From NCBI GenBank assembly GCA_024196135.1, contig JAMQCK010001208.1:1-10745 (forward strand): a DNA stretch of 10,745 bases. Reading direction: 5' to 3'. Position numbers and translations under genes: made by a program. Origin of the DNA: Pleurotus ostreatus/Saccharomyces cerevisiae fusant. Lineage: Eukaryota; Opisthokonta. The stretch's first letter is position 1; each line of letters begins with the position of its first letter. Below are positions 1-8,424 of this stretch, piece by piece. The notes beneath the pieces were generated by a model that saw nothing but the letters and a program-made list of their open reading frames with translations, ran no database searches and was not told where the DNA came from.

Positions 1-2152
1 CGCGGCATCTTCGTCCCGATATGCCTGTCTCCCTCTCCTGCGCGGGCGAGGAAGGCAGCGGGCCGCTGGCCAATGTTGCGCAGCTTGACCGCCTTGTCTG
101 CCTGCGCATCGTCCCGCAAGCCCGCAAGCGAGCGATTTGTCCGCGGCGCGCGCCGGCTGGTGACCGCGCCTGCTGCCGTCCGTGCCCGCTTGACGGGCGC
201 GCCCTCGCCATCCACGTCCATCGCGTCGTCCTCGTCGCCATCGCTGCCCGAGCCCATCTCGACGTCCTCCTCGCCCTCCTCGTCGCGCTTCCGCTTCTGC
301 GCCTTCGCGAGCGCTTTTGCGCGCCCCTCGATGCGGGACGGGTCGTGCCCGGCGGCGCGCATGCCGGCGGAGAGTTCGGAAAGGGTGCGGAGGCCGGCGG
401 TGCGGGGGAGGGGAGGTTGATTGCGTTTTGACTTCTTGATGGCTTGGGAGGTGATTTTGGCTTTGAGGTTGGCCTGTGCCTCGACGGCTTCGCGCTCGTC
501 GTCGGAATCGAACGAGTCCTCGTCGCTGTCGTAGAACCCTTCGGCCTGTAACCGCTCTTCTTCGCGCTCGAGCGCCTCGAGCTTTTCCTCGATGTCGGGG
601 TCGATGAAGTCGGCGATGTTCTTCCCTTGCCAAAGCTCGGGGATGACGTCCTGCTTCCACTCCGGGTTCTTGAGCAGGTAGTCCTCTGCGGATGATGTGA
701 GAAGCGATCGAGCGACAGGGTATGGGTTAACTTACGCTTGAGGTTGATGTTGAAGACACCGGCACCGCCCTCCTCGAGCTCGATCTCGCGGGCGAGCTTC
801 TTGCGATCCGGGTCCTCGGGGTCGAACTTCTTCTTCTGCTTGACCGCCTCGGGGATGAAGGGTGCGCGGACGACATCGTCGCGAGGCTTGGGCTGCGCGA
901 CGTGGATGCGGTTGGCAACTTGGTTGATCTTGCTACCGCGGAGCTTGTTCTCGACGCGGTGGGCAAGGAGAGCATCGCAAGCCGTGTTCTTGACGTCCAT
1001 CACGCCCTCTTCCGAGTAGCACGACACCTGGACGCACTTGACGTCCTCAGCGTCGATGATCTCCTGCACCAGCGCGCGCGTCTCGGGGACGAGGTCCTCG
1101 AGGCGGGTGACGTCGATCTTGTTGATGACGAGGAGGACGGGCTTGCCAGTAAAGAGCGGCTTGATCGAGTGGAAGAGCTTGCACTGTGCCTCGACGGAGT
1201 ACCCGCACTGCTCGCTGAGGTCCATGAAGTAGAGCACGCAGCTCTTTAGATGCGCGAGCGCGGTGATGCTCTGCATCTCGATCGTGTTCATCTCCTCGAG
1301 CGGATGGTCGAGCACGCCAGGCGTGTCGATCACCTGCCAGCGGAGGTACTTGTAGTCGAGGTGTCCGACGAAGAGGGACTTGGTGGTGAAGGCGTACGGC
1401 TGGACGTCGACGTCCGCGCGGGTGACTTTGTTGATGAAGGAGGACTTGCCGACGTTGGGGTAGCCGCAGATGATGAGGGTGCGGGTGTTGGGGTCGATGG
1501 CGGGGAGACGGGATATGTGTTGGCGAACCTGCTCGAGGTAGGCGAGGGGATCCTTCTGACGGCGCATGATCGTGGCCATACTACATAGATCTGAGCAAGG
1601 GGAATGGAAGGAAAGGCACATTCCATTACTCACCGACCGAGGGCAGCCCGCTTGAGCTGCTTGCAACGGTACATGCTGTCACCGAACTTGAGCAGGCGGA
1701 CGTAGTCCTTCGCCACCTGGTCGATCAGGTGTCTTGCTGTCCTCAACTGGCCCAAAGCAAGCTTGTAGTGGTTCTTGTCGTACAACACGTTCATCAAGGA
1801 GGATAGGAAGGGATGGAGATCCTGCAGAAAAGATCAACATCGGTCCAGCGAACATGCAGCTCGCACACGCACATCAAGCACGGGGAACTCGCTCAGTATA
1901 GCACCGAGCTTCTCATCAAAAGAGTCCTGCGTGAACTTGACCTTGCGCATGTAGAAGTTCCGTATCCTGCTGATCTTGAAGTTCTTGTGGATGACCTACA
2001 CATTCCGTTCAGCATACATGCAGCGGGAGGGGAGTGATCGCATTGCGGGGGCGCACCGTCGGCGTTTTTCGCTGGGTCTTGGACAGGACGATGTCCAAGA
2101 AGTCCGCCGCGGTGGGGACCGGCGCTATCGCCTTCAATCCGCTCGTCGACAT
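1..2152 (-). CDS. NOG1: Nucleolar GTP-binding protein 1 (NOG1), C-terminal end cut by window edge
   Basis: NOG1 is an essential GTPase of the nucleolus and nucleus that binds pre-60S particles and helps 27S pre-rRNA processing and export of the large subunit. Exons on the minus strand are 2152-2057, 1995-1873, 1821-1634, 1580-736 and 685-1; introns are 61, 51, 53 and 50 bases, all GT..AG. The first 32 residues contain [14 protein letters not shown], a NOG1 hallmark. The GTPase domain shows G1 GYPNVGKSS (residues 175-183, bases 1439-1465), G3 DTPG (221-224), G4 NKID (289-292) and a G5-like SCYSEEG (322-328). [16 protein letters not shown] just before the G domain and [20 protein letters not shown] after it are also family signatures. 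The tail carries an acidic stretch between basic, NLS-like patches (KRKRDEE, PVKRART). About 645 residues are visible, and the frame is open at base 1 just after [13 protein letters not shown], which aligns near the very end of yeast NOG1 (647 residues). Probably only some 10-30 residues are missing. The start is the first in-frame ATG that gives the conserved N-terminus. Confidence 0.96.
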
Positions 2153-2407
2153 GGTGGGGGACGTGCGGGATGGCGAGGGGGAAATGTAAGCCGCAGGCGC
2201 CGAAACTTTTTTGATCGCTGTGTGACGGCATGTGACGGTGCTAGATTTGTGACGTGTGACAGGTTCAAGGACTTGTCGTTGACTTTGACGTTCGAACCCA
2301 CGTCTGCCCCTTCTTATCGTCTGTGAGGTCCTGGTGATATCGGTATTGCCCCTCGGTACACAGGAAGTCGAACGTCAATCTTCATCCGTCTTTGTACTTT
2401 GTCAACA
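2153..2407. promoter_or_regulatory. Divergent promoter between NOG1 and ORC5
   Basis: This 255-base gap separates the NOG1 ATG (minus) from the ORC5 ATG (plus), so both core promoters and both 5' leaders must lie here or overlap the genes. No clear TATA box is visible on either strand. Four copies of TGTGAC sit at 2221-2226, 2231-2236, 2248-2253 and 2255-2260, giving repeated TGACG half-sites of the kind bound by bZIP (ATF/CREB-like) proteins; TTTGACGTT follows at about 2283-2291. A T run (CTTTTTT) lies at about 2206-2212. Binding by any factor is inference. Confidence 0.7.
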
Positions 2408-4139
2408 ATGGCTACTGAAGTGGCGCCGGGCCTCGTCAGCCAGGAAGAGAATCTACTTCAACTTGAAAGCCTCCTTGCCTCTGGCGTGCCTCCTCCCTTC
2501 ATTTACCTCAACTCCCCTACCGCATCCCGCCCCGTCTTTCTTCAACTCCGACACCTCTTCCAGCAGCTCGCCTCGGAGGATGCCACCATCTGCTACGCCG
2601 TCGTCAATGCTGTCGCCTGCTTCACTGCGCGTTTGCTTTTTGACGCTATCATCAACGACCTTGCTGATTGGTCCCCGGACTGGGAGAACGACTGTACGAG
2701 CTGGGGCGACGGGAAGTGGGGCGAGAACCTGGACGGTTTCATACACGGACTGCAGACGTTCAGCGCGGAACAAATACCCTCGCCAAGGTTGATCATTGCT
2801 CTCGAGCATGCGGAAAGAATACCTGCAGAGTTGCTCACTCCACTTACCGAACTCGCTAAACTTGTAAGCAAGGCTTTCTAGTGTGCGTCTGGTATGCTGA
2901 CGACTTGTATAGTCGCGACTGAACCTAACTGTGATCATGCTTTCCGACGTCCGATGGGAGGACCTGCGCCCGACTCTCGCGTCCGCCATCGACCCTTACT
3001 ACATTGACGTCGCACCACCCTCCAAAGAAGGTTCGTGCATACAAGACGTTCTCACTATGTGCTTTACTGACTTGACTTCCTCTAGCTGTCAGCAGTCAAT
3101 TGCTGGAATCATATCCATCTCCTGCAGACGATGATACAGATACCCCAATACCTCCGACATCATACCATCCTGCCCTCCGACCAGTCTACGCCGCCTTCGT
3201 CAACATGCTCTGCGACGTCTGCTTCCCCTATACTCGTGACGTGACCGAGCTCCAGTACATCGCCGCTGCCCGCTGGCCCGGCTTCGTGCAACCCGTCCTA
3301 GACGCACACGCGGCGCTCGTGAAAGAGCATGAAGATGCGGTGGCGGCATGCATGGCTGAGGACGATGCTGATGGACTAGAGGAGCTGGGCAACGCGCCCG
3401 AGCTCGTCGCCCCCGATCAGGAATCAATCATAAGCCTGACAGCGCGGTTCGGGTCATCGATCGCGAACGCTCTAGAGGCGCTGCTTCCTCGAAAGATGTC
3501 GGCGAAGGCTTGGGCGGATGCGCAGGCGGTGAAGGAGGGTCAGGCGGCCGACCCGAAGCAGGATGCGTCCAAGGAGAATCGCGCTCCTCTGGCAGACCTC
3601 CCTCGAATGTCGAAGTTCATCCTCGTCGCCGCGTTTTTGGCGTCTTCGAACCCTGCAAAGTCGGACTTGCGCATGTTTGGACGGGGATTGGATGAGCGAG
3701 GGAAGAAGCGGAAGGCAAGGCGGGTGAATACCATCAAGGGCGGACAGCAGAAGGTGGGCGATCTCGATGTATCTTTTGTATCAGACGCTGACCATGCCAT
3801 CCCCAGGTGCCTCTACAACTCGCCGGGCCTGCAGCATTCCCTCTCGACCGCATGTTGGCAATCCTCGGCGCACTACTAGAAGAGTACGACGCCGATATGC
3901 GACCACCGGCACTCCAGTACCAGATTCCAGGAGAGTACACGGACGCAGAGATTGGGCGCGTCGCGATATACGGGGCGATCACCCAGCTCACCAAGATACG
4001 CTTGCTGGATCGGACGACGCCGAGTGAGCGCCTGGACGGGCCGCCGATGTTCAAGGCGCGCATTACGCACGAGGTGGCGCTGGAGTTGGCGAAGCAGTTG
4101 GGCTTGCCGTTGAATGATCTGTTGTATGAGCAGATGTAG
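2408..4139 (+). CDS. ORC5: Origin recognition complex subunit 5 (ORC5)
   Basis: ORC5 is an AAA+-type subunit of the six-protein complex that marks replication origins and loads MCM helicase in the nucleus. Exons are 2408-2863, 2913-3030, 3086-3753 and 3807-4139 (introns 49, 55 and 53 bases), giving 524 residues, longer than the human (about 435) and yeast (479) proteins. The start ATG sits in CAACAATGG, a strong fungal context. Family evidence: NAVACFTARLLFDAIIN (residues 67-83) matches the VNCVECFTLRLLLEQILN region of animal ORC5. Exon 3 holds LPRMSKFILVAAFLASSNPAK, and exon 4 holds GPAAFPLDRMLAILGALLEEY, both ORC5 C-terminal signatures, then LDGPPMFKARITHEVALELAK in the winged-helix end. 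The Walker A position (residues 36-43, bases 2513-2536) reads SPTASRPV where ORC5 normally has a GxxGxGKT/S-type loop, so the ATP-binding Lys and Thr are absent; the Walker B-like strand is RLIIALEHAE (127-136). The extra length is mainly an acidic and basic middle part (about residues 225-330). Family assignment is firm; loss of ATP binding is inferred. Confidence 0.94.
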
Positions 4140-4636
4140 GGAATGGCTCGGAGGACTAGTAGCATTGTATGTGGTTCACTATCAGCCCTTGGACCTCACT
4201 GATGGATTCGCAGATACTCTTATCACCGCATACGCAGACTTCCACTTTCTCATGGACTTGTTCGCGCACAACTCGATTCACTGTTTACTCTACTTTGTGC
4301 GAACGGGTCCACTCGGTGTTCGTTTGTCTCTCGGAGTGACGCAAGCCTTAGGCGCAAACCATTGGCGCGACGGTCACCTGCTCGTCATGGTGGCGCGTCG
4401 CGATGCAAGAGTGAATGGGATCTGCGCAACCCTAGCGCGCCTTACGCGATCCTACGGCTTCTTCTCGTCGTCACGAATTTTGTTTTGCACGATTGTCAGC
4501 GCCTTGCCACGACGGTCAGCGGCATGAGTTGCGAGGACCCTGAGGTGAGGAGTTTCGTGCCGGCAGGAGGAGCAGTGAAGCTTTGTGACGAGGGAAGTGT
4601 TGTCATCATTGACGCGAGAGAGCTAAAGGAGGTGGG
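4140..4636. other. ORC5 3' flank and upstream region of con-6, no confident gene
   Basis: This stretch follows the ORC5 stop and precedes the con-6 core promoter. A 137-codon open frame (4114-4527, plus) overlaps the ORC5 stop, but it has weak third-position GC bias, no recognisable domain and no good start context, so it is most likely chance. No canonical AATAAA is visible for ORC5. No repeats stand out. Confidence 0.5.
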
Positions 4637-4643
4637 TATATAA
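4637..4643 (+). promoter_or_regulatory. TATA box of the con-6 gene
   Basis: TATATAA lies 93 bases upstream of the con-6 ATG. With a usual TATA-to-start distance of about 30 bases, transcription would begin near 4665-4675, in a CT-rich stretch, leaving a leader of about 65 bases. A strong TATA fits a highly inducible gene, as expected for con-6 relatives; other promoters in the window lack so clear a box. Confidence 0.65.
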
Positions 4644-4735
4644 GATGGCCGGGGAGGTTGGAGGAAGGGCAGTTCCACATCGCACCTTTCCCACTGCAAT
4701 CCGAACTCTTATCCTCAACCCCCAACAACGACATC

Positions 4736-5314
4736 ATGTCTCGTACGTCCGCCTCTTCACTGCCCATCGCGTTCACATCAATTGATGATTCTGTAGAAGG
4801 CAAGAACCCCGGACGCGTCGCCGCTGGCTTGAAGGCCTCCATTCATAATCCCAACGTCAGCGACGAGGCGAAGCAGTCCGCCACCGAGCGCCTCCACGAC
4901 ATGGGCGCCGACGTCGACGACGCGCCTTCCGTCCAGCATGCTGGTGAGCCTTGTTTAATCCTTACTCTATGTTGTCCTCATCTGATGCTCCCTATCACAG
5001 CTGGCCCCAACACTCGCTCGAAGGGTGCCGACATCGTCGATGACGACGAGGACATGCTCCAGGACGCGGACGACGATGAGGAAGAGCCCCAGCACGCGAG
5101 CGGGCGCCGCGCTACGGGTGGCGCGTCTCACAAAGCTGCCTCCGGGAAGAACGAAGACAATGTGATCCGCGGCTACAAGGCCACGCTGCACAGTGAGTTT
5201 GATGTTCTGTCGCTGCCATGATTCTGGCGACTGACGGTCCTTGTAGACCCCCGTGTCGGTGACGAAGCGAAGGAGCGTGCGCAGGAGTACCTCGAGGAGC
5301 ACGATGCTGCGTGA
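4736..5314 (+). CDS. con-6: Conidiation-specific protein 6 (Con-6) family, two repeats
   Basis: Con-6 proteins are small, hydrophilic fungal proteins induced in spore formation, light or stress; their biochemical role is unknown. Proposed exons are 4736-4742, 4797-4943, 5001-5192 and 5247-5314 (introns 54, 57 and 54 bases), giving 137 residues. Two copies of the roughly 34-residue Con-6 repeat are seen: GKNPGRVAAGLKASIHNPNV followed by SDEAKQSATERLHDM (residues about 4-38), and NEDNVIRGYKATLHNPRV followed by GDEAKERAQEYLEEH (about 102-134). Between them is a highly acidic linker (DDDEDM, DADDDEEE, about residues 62-80). Intron 3 falls exactly inside the second LHNP motif, and removing it restores the motif, which strongly supports the model. 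The first exon is only seven bases (ATG TCT C); splicing intron 1 (donor GTACGT, acceptor CTGTAG) puts the repeat almost at the N-terminus, as in typical short Con-6 proteins. If intron 1 were retained, the frame stays open and 18 residues are added. A TATATAA box precedes the gene. Confidence 0.9.
4743..4796 (+). other. con-6 intron 1, frame-neutral (54 bases, no in-frame stop)
   Basis: The segment begins GTACGT and ends CTGTAG with a TTGAT branch-like site about 12-15 bases from the end. It is 54 bases long and open in the con-6 frame, so an open frame alone cannot tell exon from intron here. I treat it as an intron because the donor is near-perfect and the spliced product resembles usual Con-6 N-termini. 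Intron 2 (4944-5000, 57 bases, GTGAGC..CACAG) has the same property; intron 3 (5193-5246) contains an in-frame TGA. Confidence 0.7.
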
Positions 5315-5815
5315 GGTGTCGTCGGAGGGGCTCAGATGAAGAATCAGTAGTTGTACCTGTATTAGGCCTGGCTGGTCGAAGTCAAGAAATTCAATCCTGG
5401 TTGCAACCTCCACTGACTGGCGCTGCTCCCGATGTTCTTAACGCGAGCCTGAGCTTTCAAGTAGACTCAGCGCATTATATAAAGGAGCGACAGGGTTCAT
5501 TGAGGTGCCTGCCGACCGGCAGCAAGCTTCTATGCTACACAATGTAAGGAGCGGCGGCGACGAGTAAGGTGTTGTAACGAGAGTGGGTAAGTAAATGGTC
5601 TAGTATGAACAAGAGACACGACATGATGATCCATCCATCCAAAAGCAATCGAGCGAAGAAGAAAAGCACGGTCTGCGCGACCGACACAGGGTATAAGTTA
5701 GTAAATAAACGGGGAGTAAGGTAAGGTAGCGCGATGAGGAGGTCGTAGAGTCGTTACTGCAAAGTCCATGGAATGAGGTAGCCGAGAGGGAAATCATAGG
5801 AGAAGGGACGAACGC
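5315..5815. other. Spacer between convergent genes (3' flanks of con-6 and the Ser-Pro-rich gene)
   Basis: No coding frame with support is seen. The stretch should contain both 3' UTRs. A TATATAAA box-like sequence (5476-5483) is unexpected in a 3'-3' spacer; about 30 bases on, CTGCCGACCGGCAG (5509-5522) could form a tight six-base-pair hairpin. GATCCATCCATCC at about 5628-5640 is a short tandem repeat. No AATAAA is seen on the minus strand. Confidence 0.5.
5704..5709 (+). terminator. Possible polyadenylation signal AATAAA for con-6
   Basis: AATAAA on the plus strand lies 390 bases after the con-6 stop. It is the only canonical hexamer noted in this spacer. The long distance makes its use uncertain, and fungal genes often do without a canonical signal. 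Confidence 0.3.
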
Positions 5816-7722
5816 CTACGCGCCCTCGATCTGCTTGGGTGCTCTGATTCTAGACCTGACCGATTCCCCGGATAGGGAAGGGAGGTCGACGCTGCTTCGC
5901 GTGAGGTAATTCGCCAGAGCGGAGGTGCCTTCGAACGTGAGAGCGTGCAGACCGGCGAGGGCGGTGGTCGTGAGGATGACAGTATATATCGCGAGCATGG
6001 CCATCCAGACGACGGGTGCGAACCAGCCGAAGACGGCCAGCGAGCGATGCATCAAGGCATACGCTCGGGTCGCTACGACGTAGTCGGGTTCTTGAACCAC
6101 CTGAGGCGTTTGCGCAGACGGTTGAGGTGCGGGTGTAGGAGAGCGTGGGTCGGATGTGGGTGTCGCAAGGGTGACTGACGCGGTCGTAGGGACAGCGATG
6201 AGCTGAAGGCGAGAGTGTGGATTAGGACGATAGACTTCGTGGAAAGCCTTCGCCAACTCCTCTTGCGACGGGTTCGCGGAGATGATCTTGGAAGTACGAG
6301 GGGAAAGAGGAGGACAGAAGGGCGTTGATTGCTCGTCGCGGAAGATTGCCCGAACGGATGAGTTATCGTCCGCCAGATTTTGCGACGGCGGCTGACAGAG
6401 AGGCACTCTCTGCTAAGCGATAAGTCAGTTGGTTTCGCAGATCACGAGAGATCAGGTGAACATACCTCGCAATCCGACTCCCACTCGTTTTTGCTGTGCG
6501 TGCTGGATGCCTCCTCGGTCAGGGCCTCCAGCTTACTCGTAAGCATGGACGGCTTGAAGCCTTCGGAGATCGCCAGAGGCTCCTCGAATATCGTCGATCA
6601 GTAGAGGCTCGAGCACGTGGTAGGAGACGCGACCGACGTCGCCGCCGTCGAGCCGCTGCCCCCAGAGAACGCGGTAAGGTCAGAAAACTGACTGTAAGAT
6701 GACTCCACAGATGCCCAAGAACCCCTCGATCCATCCGAGGTCTCGGAAATACGTGAGCCCGTCGAATCCGACCGACGTCGCCCGCGCACCAGGCTGCGGA
6801 TGGACATTGTGAGGGTGCGCGCGGATTTCGGTGACCCGAGCGTCGGGGAGGAAGGGAGGTCAGAGCAGTTGAAGGTTGGGGAGGTAGGTGACACGAGGGA
6901 GTCGATGGACGGATAGTTCAATGCGGGCGGCGCGGTATGACGGCGCGTGGGCGAGTACTTAGCCTTGGAGGAGATCGTCTCCTTAGTAGGGGACGTCGGC
7001 GAGGATGGCCAAGTCGGCGAGGTAGGTGACATGGGCTGCGCCACACAAGAGATCGAGGAGCGGCCGGCCCGCGCAGGGAGGCTGTTGAGGCTCATCATGC
7101 GCCTCCACTTGGGGCGTTTCGGCGACGAGGGCGGGGACGCAGGTGGAGACGGCGGAAGGGACTCCATGTCGTCGTCCTCGGGCGATGAGAGCGGGAAGGC
7201 AGGCTCTGCCTGAAGCTGCGTCCTGATCGCCCACCGCTGAATCTTCTCGTGCACCTCGTTCACCTCGAACTCGGGCGCGTGGCGATCAACGATCTAGGGG
7301 TTATGACTCAGCACGCGCGACACAACGGTTGAAGGGTAGAGTACGCACTGCAGGCGCGCTGTAGCGTCGGGACTTGCGAGAGGTGTCGCAGGTATAGGAC
7401 GAGGGCTCGTCAGAGCGAGAAGGAGTGGCGCTCGATCGCGCCGAGGTGGGAGTCCGGGGGACACGCGAGGAGCGCTTGGGGCTGGTAGGCGGGGACCCGC
7501 CCCAGGACTCGGCAGCGAGCCTGTGCGCGCGTACGATTGCGTCGTGGACGGACTGATCGGCGGCGGCACCACGCTTGCCTTCGTCTGTGTTGATAAGGAA
7601 TGTCTGAAGACGCGTCAGTGCACATGTATCGTCGAGACACGGCCACTACGCACCGGGAGGATATCCCGCTGGGCGCAGAAGAGCTGCGTCTTCGCGTTGT
7701 CGAACTTGAATTCCGCAGTCAT
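5816..7722 (-). CDS. Unrecognised Ser-Pro-rich protein with C-terminal hydrophobic segment; frame broken by one TGA
   Basis: I do not recognise the family. Exons on the minus strand are 7722-7654, 7603-7349, 7293-6466 and 6412-5816, with introns of 50, 55 and 53 bases (first donors GTGCGT, third GTATGT). The N-terminus reads MTAEFKFDNAKTQLFCAQRD. Residues about 109-140 look like a helix (VNEVHEKIQRWAIRTQLQ). Residues about 145-325 are low-complexity with 14 Ser-Pro pairs, including SSPKRPK, TSPTKE and YSPTRR, which fit the proline-directed kinase pattern S-P-x-K/R; a basic RGRRRSDS follows. The last exon has a roughly 30-residue hydrophobic stretch (FGWFAPVVWMAMLAIYTVIL, bases about 5948-6040) some 43 residues from the end, so one or two membrane passes near the C-terminus are likely. 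An in-frame TGA at 6598-6600 lies inside exon 3, with coding-like, GC3-rich codons on both sides (LY before, STIFEEPLAISEGFKPSML after). Without it the protein would be 582 codons; if it is a true stop, the product is 339 residues and lacks the hydrophobic end. Alternatives are a 135-base intron (6637-6503, donor GTCGGT, branch CTGAC, acceptor CCAG), a second start at ATG 6546-6544, nonsense mutation or sequence error. Confidence 0.7.
6410..6412 (-). other. Tandem NAGNAG splice acceptor of the last intron
   Basis: The intron starting at 6465 ends TTAGCAG, so two adjacent acceptors (TAG at 6415-6413, CAG at 6412-6410) are possible. Both preserve phase 0; they differ by one glutamine at the start of the last exon (QRVPLC versus RVPLC). 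Confidence 0.55.
6598..6600 (-). other. In-frame TGA codon inside exon 3 of the Ser-Pro-rich gene
   Basis: The codon (TCA on the plus strand) follows CTC TAC and precedes TCG ACG ATA TTC. The same frame remains open for 44 further codons with strong third-position GC preference, ending exactly at a good GTATGT donor that joins in phase to the last exon. No short intron with consensus ends removes it while keeping the frame. Confidence 0.75.
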
Positions 7723-8424
7723 GATTGGCGGAGGGTATACAGACTGCGTGAGGGTTCGATCGACGCGTCGTAGTCGAGTAGCTGTCTAGTGGATGCGAGT
7801 TGGGTAACAGAGGCGATGTTCGCCTGGGTGGCGACGGTGGTGGCTTGAGAGCAACCTTTCGCACAAGCGCGTTAGTCGGGCTTGCGGGTGGGGGTCAGAG
7901 TGGCAGACGGCGACAGACAAACACGGGCCCGGTGGCCTTCCCTTAAATGCGACAGGGCCAAATCAAAGAGCAGGAACATACCCATGTCTGATGCATGCAC
8001 CAGGGTCTTTTCTCCTTCTGGCCGTGCTTAATTGGGGATGGTCCTTGCTTGCTTTGTTCGGACAAGGAAGGGTCTTGCGACGAAGACTTGATCCGGGATC
8101 GGAACCGAGGGCACGCTGTTGCTGCGTGTTCCTCGTCATACCATGTCCATCGATGTTTCTGTTGTCCGTCGCGCTGGGTTAATTGGTGATTGGGCTCGCT
8201 TTGGTCGTGAGCCTCAAGTCGCATGCGGGGACAGATCTGCAGAATACTGGGCGTAATTTTCGCGGAGAGCCAGGGATTGCTATAAAGTGAGTCTTCACGC
8301 TGGATTAACATGCGGACTGACATCGCCCGGACGCCACACATTCCTCGGACCCGTCGCCACTCTTCCTATTCGTCGATCCATTTTCGCGGTATGACGCGAC
8401 AACGCCTCGCCCGCGTGCAGGATC
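7723..8424. other. Upstream region of the Ser-Pro-rich gene, no gene seen
   Basis: This region is expected to carry the promoter and 5' leader of the minus-strand gene starting at 7722. On the minus strand an ATTTAA element (7948-7943) lies about 220 bases upstream of the ATG and could serve as a weak TATA. TATAAA is present on the plus strand at 8281-8286 without a downstream frame that I can support. Open frames here are short and lack codon bias. Confidence 0.45.

Noticed and set aside
902..1588. Plus-strand open frames of 115 and 112 codons (902-1249, 1250-1588)
   Set aside because: They lie antisense to NOG1 exon 4 and are produced by its codon bias; the minus strand holds conserved GTPase motifs.
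2284..2300. GTTCGAACC, resembling a tRNA B-box
   Set aside because: No A-box or acceptor-stem pairing at the right distance; the match is explained by the TTCGAA palindrome.
2453..2989. Minus-strand 178-codon open frame antisense to ORC5
   Set aside because: It spans ORC5 exon 1, intron 1 and part of exon 2 without regard to them and shows no domain; a mirror of the real gene.
4114..4527. Plus-strand 137-codon open frame overlapping the ORC5 stop
   Set aside because: Weak codon bias, poor start context, no recognised domain, and it begins inside ORC5 in another frame. It is kept only as a note in the intergenic entry.
6519..6734. A 37-base intron (6692-6656, GTCAGT..GGCAG) that would switch frame before the TGA
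   Set aside because: It leads into an Arg-rich frame that soon stops and abandons the well-biased frame downstream.
6947..7213. Plus-strand frame rich in GEVGDVGE repeats
   Set aside because: It is the complement of the Ser-Pro repeats of the minus-strand gene.
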